Positions 6,770 through 11,990 of a stretch of 11,990 bases of DNA are shown in pieces. Position 1 is the first letter of the stretch. Each line of letters begins with the position of its first letter. The stretch is from an uncultured Bacteroidota bacterium (GTDB lineage: Bacteria > Bacteroidota > Bacteroidia > Bacteroidales > P3), in NCBI GenBank assembly GCA_902766265.1, contig CACXCY010000122.1, positions 1 through 11,990 on the forward strand. Reading direction: 5' to 3'. Made by a program: the position numbers and the translations under genes. Below the pieces are notes generated by a model that worked only from the letters and a program-made list of their open reading frames with translations, made no database searches and was not told the DNA's origin.

Positions 6770-7815
6770 ACACAATAGAACACATACGGGCGACGCGCGA
6801 CATCAGCCGCGAGGAGCTGGAAATGCTGCTTGCGACTGACGACACGGCGCTTGTCGACCACCTTCGACTGGCAGCGCGCGAAGTGGCTGATGGGGTCTAC
6901 GGCAAGAAGATTTTCATGCGTGGCCTCATCGAGATATCGAGCCACTGCAAGAACGACTGTCTCTACTGCGGCCTGCGGCGCAGCAACACGACGGCGGTGC
7001 GCTACCGACTGACGGACGAACAGATAATGGACTGCTGCGCGACGGGCTACCGACTTGGGTTCCGCACCTTCGTTATGCAGGGCGGCGAAGACGGCTGGTT
7101 CGACGACCGGAGGATGTGTCGCATTGTGGAGGACGTGCGACGGCTGTACCCCGACTGCGCCATTACCCTCTCACTAGGCGAGCGGAGCCGCGAAAGCTAC
7201 CAGGCGCTCTTCAACGCGGGTGCCAACCGCTATCTGCTACGCCACGAGACAGCTTCGGCGGAGCACTATGCACGGCTGCATCCCAGCGAGATGTCGTGGC
7301 AACACCGCATCGACTGCCTCTACGCGCTGAAGGAAATCGGCTACCAGGTGGGCTGCGGCTTCATGGTGGGCTCTCCCTACCAGACGGTCGACACGCTGTA
7401 CGAAGACCTGCAGTTTATCCGCCGTTTCGAGCCGCAGATGGTGGGCATTGGCCCCTTTATCGCGGCGAGCGACACGCCTTTTGCCGACCGCCCCAACGGC
7501 AAAGTTGCCACCACGCTGCGTCTGCTGGCCATCATACGGCTGCTGCAGCCGCGTGTGCTGCTGCCGGCCACCACGGCGCTGGGCACGTTGCATCCGCAGG
7601 GACGCGAACTGGGCATACAATACGGTGCCAACGTGGTGATGCCCAACCTCTCGCCACGCGAGCACCGCAAGGACTACGCCATCTACGACAACAAGATATG
7701 CACCGGCGAGGAGTCGGCCGAATGCCGCGCCTGCACAGAGCAGCGCCTGCACCGTATCGGCTACGAGACGGTGGTGGACCGCGGCGACTTTCGCGCCGAG
7801 CCGACAGCCGAATAA
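6766..7815 (+). CDS. hydE: [FeFe]-hydrogenase maturation radical SAM enzyme HydE
   Basis: A radical S-adenosylmethionine enzyme that helps build the two-iron subcluster of the [FeFe]-hydrogenase H-cluster, together with HydG and HydF. The 349-residue protein has the radical-SAM motif CX3CX2C at Cys61, Cys65 and Cys68 (CKNDCLYC), followed by QGGEDGWFDD (105-114). The far C terminus keeps a second cysteine set, Cys312, Cys320 and Cys323, with the same 8- and 3-residue spacing as the auxiliary cluster ligands of Thermotoga HydE. ALGTLHPQGRELGIQYGAN (271-289) is also characteristic. Length is normal. The relative BioB is less likely given the tail cysteines, and PylB lacks them. The start ATG overlaps the stop of the DUF2520 gene by four bases. 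No hydrogenase, hydF or hydG lies nearby, so its partners must be elsewhere. Confidence 0.88.
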   Translation: MNTIEHIRATRDISREELEMLLATDDTALVDHLRLAAREVADGVYGKKIFMRGLIEISSHCKNDCLYCGLRRSNTTAVRYRLTDEQIMDCCATGYRLGFRTFVMQGGEDGWFDDRRMCRIVEDVRRLYPDCAITLSLGERSRESYQALFNAGANRYLLRHETASAEHYARLHPSEMSWQHRIDCLYALKEIGYQVGCGFMVGSPYQTVDTLYEDLQFIRRFEPQMVGIGPFIAASDTPFADRPNGKVATTLRLLAIIRLLQPRVLLPATTALGTLHPQGRELGIQYGANVVMPNLSPREHRKDYAIYDNKICTGEESAECRACTEQRLHRIGYETVVDRGDFRAEPTAE

Positions 7816-7871
7816 GCCCGCCTTACCCGTCCGCTCAACCAAATTTTTCAGTCCATGTAAGGAATATTTTG

Positions 7872-7879
7872 TATCTTTG
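7872..7879 (+). promoter_or_regulatory. Bacteroidota -7 box for the thiamine operon
   Basis: TATCTTTG matches TAnnTTTG fully. A T-rich stretch at 7844-7848, about 22-23 bases upstream, is the best but imperfect -33 candidate. Transcription would start near 7884-7888, about 20 bases before the first stem of the TPP riboswitch, which is the expected order. It lies 56 bases after the hydE stop. Confidence 0.65.
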
Positions 7880-7907
7880 CAGCCGGTTACGACGACCGAA
7901 CAACAAA

Positions 7908-7993
7908 GAAAACGGGGTGCTACATGCGTGTGGCTGAGATTAAACCCATCGAACCTGAACCGGGTAATGCCGGCGTAGGAAAAAGAGTTTTCA
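7908..7993 (+). ncRNA. TPP (THI-box) riboswitch
   Basis: The conserved thiamine pyrophosphate aptamer is easy to read: GGGGTGC at 7914-7920, GGCTGAGA at 7932-7939, ACCC at 7944-7947, GAACCTGA at 7951-7958, then CCGG/CCGG stem halves around GTAATG (7960-7973) and CGTAGGAAA (7974-7982). The closing P1 helix is GAAAAC (7908-7913) with GTTTTC (7988-7993). The variable P3 arm is very short (ACA/TGT). TPP binding normally reduces expression of the genes behind it, here the receptor, PnuT and thiamine pyrophosphokinase. A 63-aa reading frame crossing this element is not a gene. Confidence 0.95.
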
Positions 7994-7997
7994 CTGT

Positions 7998-8056
7998 CAA
8001 CCTCCCGTTTTTTGGTTTTTTCAACAACGTACACGCACCTGCACGTCGAGGGTGCA
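7998..8056 (+). promoter_or_regulatory. Candidate riboswitch expression platform
   Basis: Between the aptamer and the receptor start, AACC (8000-8003) can pair with GGTT (about 8015-8018), followed by a run of T bases. This is a weak attenuator-like hairpin. Further on, GCACCT (8036-8041) pairs with GGGTGC (8051-8056) across a 9-base loop, ending 22 bases before the ATG at 8079. Neither is a strong terminator, so the mode of control (transcription or translation) is unresolved. Confidence 0.35.
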
Positions 8057-8078
8057 CAAACAAAAAAACTAAAAAGCA

Positions 8079-10310
8079 ATGCAAAAGATTTTCAATCGCA
8101 GAATTCTGGCGCTGACAGCCCTCATGCTGGCCTGCGCCACCACCTTGGCGCAACAGCCCAAGGAGACCCACCACGACAGCACCGCCCGCGTGCTGGAGGA
8201 GGTCATCATCAATGCCAGCCGTGCCGACAACAAGACGCCGCTCACCACCACCACCCTCCGCCGCACGGAGCTCGAAGAGGGCAAGATAGTGCCCAGCGTG
8301 CCCTACATGCTCAACCTCCAACCCAGCGTTGAGGCCACGGGCGAAAACGGCATGGTGGGCAACACGACAATGCGCATCCGCGGCGTCGACGCCACCCGCA
8401 TCAATGTCAACATCAACGGCATCACGCTCAACGACCCCGAAAGTCAGAGCGTCTACTGGGTCAACATCCCCAACCTGGCCGGCATGGCGCAGAGCATGCA
8501 GATACAGCGCGGCATGGGTGCCAGCAACGGTGGCGGCAACTCCTTCGGTGGCTCCATCAATCTGCAGACCCTCAACGCCAACAGCACCCCCTATGCCCGT
8601 GCCGACATCGGACTGGGCAGCTGGAACACCCGACAGTACGGCATCACTGCCGGAACAGGCATCGGACAGAAGGGCTTCGCCTTCGACATGGCTTACAACG
8701 GCATGACCACCGACGGCTTCATCCGCGGTGGAAAAGGCGACCAACAGAGCGTCTTCATGAGCGGCGGCTACTACGGCGACCGCTCGTTGCTCAAGGCCGT
8801 CGTCATCCTCGGACGGCAGATGACGGGCGTGTGCTGGGACGGTGCCGACAGTGCCACCCTCGACAACGACCCCACCTATAACAGCGACGGTATGTACTAC
8901 GACGAAGTAGGCAACGTGCGATTCTACAACAAAGAGTCCGACAACTACAAGCAGCAGCACTACCAACTCTACTACTCCTATCTCCTCAACGACAACTGGA
9001 CGCTGAACGCTGCCCTCGACTACACCCACGGTTTCGGCTACACAGACCGCTACAAATACAACAAGAAATGGAGCAAGTACGGCATGAGCGCCCTCGACAC
9101 CGCCAACGCCCTCTATGCAGCCAAGAGCGACTTTATCCTCAACAAGTTCATGGACAACGACGCCTACACCGAGAACCTCTCGGCCCGCTTTCAGAAAGGC
9201 CCCATGACGCTGACCATCGGCGAGACAGGACTATACTTCGGCGGCGCACACTACGACCAAGTGGTGTGGACCAAGGATTCCAATAGCGTTTCGGACGACC
9301 ATCCTTTCACTTACGACAGCAACTACGCCGTGAAAAAAGACCTGACCCTCTACGCCAAGATGAACTACGACTTCAGCTCGCGGAGCAACATCTACGCCGA
9401 CCTGCAGTTCCGCCTGGTGGACTACAACATCAACGGTTCCGACGAGGACTATCCCGTCATCGACTACAGCAACACTTTCCGCTTCTTCAACCCCAAGCTG
9501 GGATGGAACTACCTGCTTAACGACAACAGCCGCCTCTATGTCGTGGCTGGCATCAACCACCGCGAACCTACCCGTGCCGACATTAAGGACGCCGTGGGCA
9601 GCGGTGCCACCATAGAGCCGGAGAGCATGCTCGACATCGAGATGGGCTACGCCAACAACACCGACAAATTCTCCTACCACGCCAACGGCTACGCCATGAT
9701 CTACAAAGACCAGCTCACCCCCACCGGCATGATTACCGAAAGTGGCTACGCCCTGATGGAGAACGTGGCCAAGAGCTACCGTCTCGGCATCGAGCTGGAA
9801 GGCGGCTACCGCTTCACCCGCTGGTTCGACCTCAGCGGCAACCTCACCCTCAGCACCAACAAAATTGTGGACTACAACTACGTCTACTGCAACGGCGCCG
9901 ACAGCAACTGGAACGCCACCTACGACACCCTTGCGCTGGGCACCACCGACCTCGCTTTCTCGCCCTCGATTATCGGCGCCGCCGTGGCGGCTTTCCACCC
10001 GACGAAGGGATGGACCATACAACTCACCGGCAAGTATGTGGGCAAGCAGTACTGCGACAACACCAGCCGCGAACCCATGGCTCAGCAGCCGTACTTCCTG
10101 CTCAACTTCAGCACCTCCTACACCTGGCAGCTGTCCAACGACCACGAGCTGCAGCTGCAGGTACTGGTCAACAACATACTGAACAACAAATACCGCACCA
10201 ACGCGTGGGCCAGCTACGGCTACGATTGGGATAGCGCCGTGGTCTACAGCCGCGGATACTTCCAGCAGCCCGGCACCAACTGGGCCGTACGCATGGTGCT
10301 GACGCTATAA
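8079..10310 (+). CDS. TonB-dependent outer-membrane receptor, predicted for thiamine
   Basis: A 743-residue outer-membrane beta-barrel transporter powered by TonB-ExbB-ExbD. Residues 1-24 form a signal peptide ending LA before Gln25. A TonB-box-like segment (RVLEEVIIN, 37-45) leads into the plug domain (about 45-166), which holds the typical MRIRGVDATRINVNING (98-114) and SFGGSINLQT. The barrel (about 190-743) is rich in alternating aromatic strands. There is no N-terminal carboxypeptidase-like domain and no SusD-type partner, so this is not a glycan-uptake SusC. The substrate call rests on position: the gene is directly behind a TPP riboswitch and three bases ahead of PnuT, an arrangement known in Bacteroidota for thiamine receptors. 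It could also accept thiamine phosphates or precursors. The final residue is Leu rather than the Phe common in barrels. Confidence 0.9.
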   Translation: MQKIFNRRILALTALMLACATTLAQQPKETHHDSTARVLEEVIINASRADNKTPLTTTTLRRTELEEGKIVPSVPYMLNLQPSVEATGENGMVGNTTMRIRGVDATRINVNINGITLNDPESQSVYWVNIPNLAGMAQSMQIQRGMGASNGGGNSFGGSINLQTLNANSTPYARADIGLGSWNTRQYGITAGTGIGQKGFAFDMAYNGMTTDGFIRGGKGDQQSVFMSGGYYGDRSLLKAVVILGRQMTGVCWDGADSATLDNDPTYNSDGMYYDEVGNVRFYNKESDNYKQQHYQLYYSYLLNDNWTLNAALDYTHGFGYTDRYKYNKKWSKYGMSALDTANALYAAKSDFILNKFMDNDAYTENLSARFQKGPMTLTIGETGLYFGGAHYDQVVWTKDSNSVSDDHPFTYDSNYAVKKDLTLYAKMNYDFSSRSNIYADLQFRLVDYNINGSDEDYPVIDYSNTFRFFNPKLGWNYLLNDNSRLYVVAGINHREPTRADIKDAVGSGATIEPESMLDIEMGYANNTDKFSYHANGYAMIYKDQLTPTGMITESGYALMENVAKSYRLGIELEGGYRFTRWFDLSGNLTLSTNKIVDYNYVYCNGADSNWNATYDTLALGTTDLAFSPSIIGAAVAAFHPTKGWTIQLTGKYVGKQYCDNTSREPMAQQPYFLLNFSTSYTWQLSNDHELQLQVLVNNILNNKYRTNAWASYGYDWDSAVVYSRGYFQQPGTNWAVRMVLTL

Positions 10311-10313
10311 CCC

Positions 10314-10898
10314 ATGACAACCATAGAACTGATAGGAGCGCTGCTCGGCATCGCCTACGTGCTGCTGGAATACAAGGCCAGCATGTGGATGTGGCTGTTC
10401 GGATTCCTGATGGACATCTGCTACTGCTACGTCTACTTCAACGGGCACCTCTACGCCAACGCCACACTATACGTATACTATCTGGTGATGTGCATCGTGG
10501 GCGCCGCCGCATGGATGCGCAACCGCAAGAAGGCGCAACGGGAGGACTCCAAAGCCGACGCGGTGCGCAGCATGAAGCCCTGGGGATGGATAAGCGTAGC
10601 GGGGATGACGGCGGCACTCACACTGCTGCTGGTCTACGCCCTGTCGGCATTGGCAGAGAGCCAGACGGTGTGGCTCGACGCCCTCACCTCGTCGCTGAGC
10701 TGCGTGGGCATGATACTCATCGCCAAGAAATATTACCAGCAGTGGCTGGTGTGGATTATCGTCGACCCCGTCTATGTGGTGCTGAGCTTGCGCACCGCCA
10801 TGTACCCGCTCGCCGCCATGTACCTCTTCTACACCATCATCTCCATTATGGGTTACATCCGGTGGAAACGCCTGAACAAAACCGCAACTGAACATTGA
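10314..10898 (+). CDS. pnuT: PnuC-family transporter, predicted thiamine transporter PnuT
   Basis: A 194-residue inner-membrane protein with about six to seven hydrophobic segments (roughly 5-20, 24-42, 47-66, 91-112, 120-137, 143-158, 165-182). It has the WLVW motif at 144-147, typical of the PnuC vitamin transporters, in the QQWLVWIIVD segment. PnuC proteins move vitamin nucleosides or vitamins by facilitated diffusion, and a cytoplasmic kinase traps the substrate. Here the specificity for thiamine is inferred from the riboswitch upstream and the thiamine pyrophosphokinase downstream. The start lies three bases after the receptor stop. Its own stop codon sits against the start region of the kinase gene, so the three genes are tightly coupled. 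The C-terminal tail is short and basic, as expected on the cytoplasmic side. Confidence 0.88.
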   Translation: MTTIELIGALLGIAYVLLEYKASMWMWLFGFLMDICYCYVYFNGHLYANATLYVYYLVMCIVGAAAWMRNRKKAQREDSKADAVRSMKPWGWISVAGMTAALTLLLVYALSALAESQTVWLDALTSSLSCVGMILIAKKYYQQWLVWIIVDPVYVVLSLRTAMYPLAAMYLFYTIISIMGYIRWKRLNKTATEH

Positions 10899-10903
10899 AA
10901 GCC

Positions 10904-11587
10904 ATGTGTGTCATTCTCGCCAACGGCGACTTTCCCCGCCATCCCGTGCCTCTGAGCTCCCTTGCCGACGCCACGAGCGTCTACTGCTGCGACGGAGCGG
11001 CAGGCAAACTGGCCGCCTGGGTGGAACAGGGCCATCGCCTTGCCTGCCGAGAAGTCTATGTGGTGGGCGACGGCGACTCGCTGTCGCAACAGGAGCGTAC
11101 GCAGGCCTGCGCGACGCTCTCCCGCCACGGATACACGCCACGTTTCGAAATGGTCGAGGAGCAGGAGGACAACGACCTCACCAAGACTTTCCGCCATGCC
11201 GTCCGCCGCGGGGAACGCGACTTCGTCATCTTGGGAGCCACCGGCCTGCGAGAGGACCACACGCTGGGCAACATCAGCTTGCTGGCAACATACCTGCCCC
11301 ACGCCGACCATGTGCGCATGGTGACCGACCACGGCACCTTCACCCCTGTCGACCGCACGACGACGTTCCCCTCCTTCCGCAGGCAACAGGTGAGCATCTT
11401 CCACCTCAACGCCGCCACCGTCTGCTCAGCCGAAGGGTTGGTTTATCCCATTGAGCACCGCACCTTCCGCCAGTGGTGGGAAGGCACCCTCAACGAAGCC
11501 CAAGGCGACACGTTCACCCTCCGCGTGGAGTCCCCAGCCGAAAAATCCATGCTGCTAATCTTCCAAACCCACGAAAAAAAGGCCTGA
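10904..11587 (+). CDS. Thiamine pyrophosphokinase
   Basis: Transfers pyrophosphate from ATP to thiamine, giving TPP and AMP. From the ATG at 10904 the protein has 227 residues. It shows the family motifs CDGAAGKL (29-36), GDGDS (55-59), EQEDNDLTK (86-94) with the metal- and substrate-binding acids, and GATGLREDHTLGN (111-123). The N-terminal domain is the catalytic alpha/beta part; the C-terminal beta domain (about 140-225) binds thiamine at the dimer interface. A TTG at 10895 would add three residues and overlap the pnuT stop (TTGA). I chose ATG because Bacteroidota rarely use TTG, but the longer form is possible, since some homologues start MKA. The enzyme makes the ligand of the riboswitch at the head of the operon, closing a feedback loop. 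Equivalent to the gene often called tnr3 or thiN in other systems. Confidence 0.92.
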   Translation: MCVILANGDFPRHPVPLSSLADATSVYCCDGAAGKLAAWVEQGHRLACREVYVVGDGDSLSQQERTQACATLSRHGYTPRFEMVEEQEDNDLTKTFRHAVRRGERDFVILGATGLREDHTLGNISLLATYLPHADHVRMVTDHGTFTPVDRTTTFPSFRRQQVSIFHLNAATVCSAEGLVYPIEHRTFRQWWEGTLNEAQGDTFTLRVESPAEKSMLLIFQTHEKKA

Positions 11588-11678
11588 CACCTCGCTTGAT
11601 AAGACCGATATAACTGATAATCAACACCATTGCAATAATTCGCAACTTTATGCCGTGCAAAGCCGTGAACCATCCAAA

Positions 11679-11755
11679 ATAAGAGTCACATAAGAGGAAG
11701 ATAAGAGGAGAATAAGAATTAGATAAGAGGAGGATAAGAGGAAGATAAGAATTGA
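11679..11755. repeat. Tandem array of seven 11-bp units (ATAAGAGGAAG type)
   Basis: Seven head-to-tail units of exactly 11 bp start with ATAAGA: ATAAGAGTCAC, ATAAGAGGAAG, ATAAGAGGAGA, ATAAGAATTAG, ATAAGAGGAGG, ATAAGAGGAAG and ATAAGAATTGA. The first six bases are invariant and the last five vary, with two classes (GGxxx and ATTxx). The array is non-coding; a minus-strand frame across it (11514-11810) is an artefact of the repeat. Confidence 0.9.
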
Positions 11756-11791
11756 ATCGGAACGACACAAGGGGTGAAAGCGGCCCGCGTC

Positions 11792-11846
11792 CTACCTGGA
11801 CACTACCCACGCCCTACCCACACACTACCTGACGGCTATCTACCAT
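11792..11846. repeat. Second tandem array of 11-bp units (CTACCCACxCx type)
   Basis: Five units of 11 bp follow one another: CTACCTGGACA, CTACCCACGCC, CTACCCACACA, CTACCTGACGG and CTATCTACCAT. CTACC opens four of them and the last carries CTATC, so the period is kept at the edge. It is unrelated in sequence to the array at 11679-11755 but has the same unit length. A 36-base GC-rich spacer separates them. Confidence 0.8.
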
Positions 11847-11885
11847 AATCGCACATACGTATGAACGCATGTGCGATTGTTTATT
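11845..11885. terminator. Bidirectional hairpin terminator between convergent genes
   Basis: AATCGCACAT (11847-11856) pairs perfectly with ATGTGCGATT (11869-11878), a 10-bp stem around a 12-base loop; one wobble and one more pair can extend it. GTTTATTT follows on the + strand, and ATGGTAG follows on the - strand. It stands 257 bases after the thiamine pyrophosphokinase stop and 31 bases past the stop of the - strand gene, so it can end both transcripts. Confidence 0.65.
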
Positions 11886-11911
11886 TGCGCGGAGAGAATC
11901 AACCTATACCG

Positions 11912-11990
11912 TCAATAGACATACAGGCGGTAACCGTCGTAGGTGGTGCCATATTCGTAGAGGGGGCACACCGTCTTCCCGCCGTCAAGA
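11912..11990 (-). CDS. C-terminal fragment of an unidentified minus-strand gene
   Basis: Reading the - strand inward from the right edge, an open frame of 25 codons ends at a TGA (11912-11914). Its residues, LDGGKTVCPLYEYG followed by TTYDGYRLYVY, look like a real protein end: mixed composition, no low complexity, codon use like the neighbours. The hairpin at 11847-11878 sits just beyond its stop, as expected for its terminator. The rest of the gene lies outside the window, so no family can be named. Confidence 0.55.
   Translation of the reverse strand, partial: LDGGKTVCPLYEYGTTYDGYRLYVY

Larger units (their letters stand above)
11588..11911. other. 324-base intergenic region between convergent genes
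   Basis: No credible gene was found. It holds, in order, a plain AT-leaning stretch (11588-11678, with GCCGTG twice near 11651-11666), the first 11-bp array (11679-11755), a short spacer, the second 11-bp array (11792-11846), the strong hairpin (11847-11878) and a short T/A-rich tail. Nothing resembles a transposase, integrase site or RNA gene. Confidence 0.7.

Noticed and set aside
7116..7937. 273-codon + strand frame inside hydE
   Set aside because: Arg/Ala/His-rich out-of-frame translation of hydE; ends in the riboswitch.
7924..8115. 63-codon + strand frame starting in the TPP riboswitch
   Set aside because: Its codons are the conserved aptamer bases and the leader, and it runs into the receptor gene in another frame.
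7920..9029. Minus-strand open frame of 369 codons over the riboswitch and receptor gene
   Set aside because: Val/Gly/Ala-rich composition is typical of antisense to a GC-rich gene with strong codon bias; it would cross a riboswitch and has no domain I recognise.
9231..10145. Minus-strand open frame of 304 codons inside the receptor gene
   Set aside because: Same antisense artefact: Val/Gly/Glu-rich and wholly inside a clear TonB receptor.
11514..11810. 98-codon minus-strand frame over the 11-bp arrays
   Set aside because: Its SYLPLI-type repeats only reflect the 11-bp array, and it overlaps the end of the pyrophosphokinase gene.
11679..11846. CRISPR array
   Set aside because: Units are 11 bp with no spacers between them; direct tandem repetition, not repeat-spacer structure, and no cas genes.

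Overview
The window looks like a GC-rich member of the Bacteroidota, most likely order Bacteroidales (Prevotella-like or a close relative). Three things support this. Promoters fit the Bacteroidota -33/-7 pattern (TTG, about 19 bases, TAnnTTTG; clearest at 3425-3454 and 7872-7879). Purine-rich Shine-Dalgarno sites are absent at almost every start. The gene set is typical of the group: an exported DUF4369-thioredoxin protein, a DUF2795 miniprotein, and a TonB receptor with PnuT and thiamine pyrophosphokinase under a TPP riboswitch. All eleven complete genes lie on the + strand; one gene enters from the right edge on the - strand.

Layout. 1-221: leader with TTTCTG/CAGAAA-type inverted repeats. 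222-3430: C-terminal processing peptidase (S41), exported TlpA-like thioredoxin and Nudix hydrolase, closely spaced and probably co-transcribed. 3425-5447: a good promoter, then the Fe-S carrier ATPase Mrp, a NifU-like Fe-S scaffold domain and a PduO-type cob(I)alamin adenosyltransferase. 5448-5896: a small acidic DUF2795 protein with its own probable promoter, ending at a rho-independent terminator. 5939-7815: a Rossmann/DUF2520 oxidoreductase-like protein overlapping (ATGA) the radical-SAM [FeFe]-hydrogenase maturase HydE. 7872-11587: promoter, TPP riboswitch, TonB-dependent receptor, PnuT-like inner-membrane transporter and thiamine pyrophosphokinase. 11588-11911: non-coding, with two different tandem arrays that both have an 11-bp period, then a strong hairpin acting as terminator between convergent genes. 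11912-11990: C-terminal end of a - strand gene.

How the genes work together. The last operon is a self-contained thiamine salvage route. The receptor should bring thiamine (or a derivative) across the outer membrane, PnuT should let it diffuse through the inner membrane, and the kinase should convert it to TPP. This traps it in the cell and supplies the ligand that shuts the operon down through the riboswitch. Mrp and the NifU-like protein form an iron-sulfur assembly pair, and HydE is itself an Fe-S enzyme. No partner hydrogenase, HydF or HydG is visible here.

Nothing in the window is clearly a new defence, mobile or biosynthetic system. The least explained parts are the paired 11-bp-period arrays at 11679-11846, the Mrp homologue without the usual C-terminal CxxC, and the DUF2520-HydE coupling.
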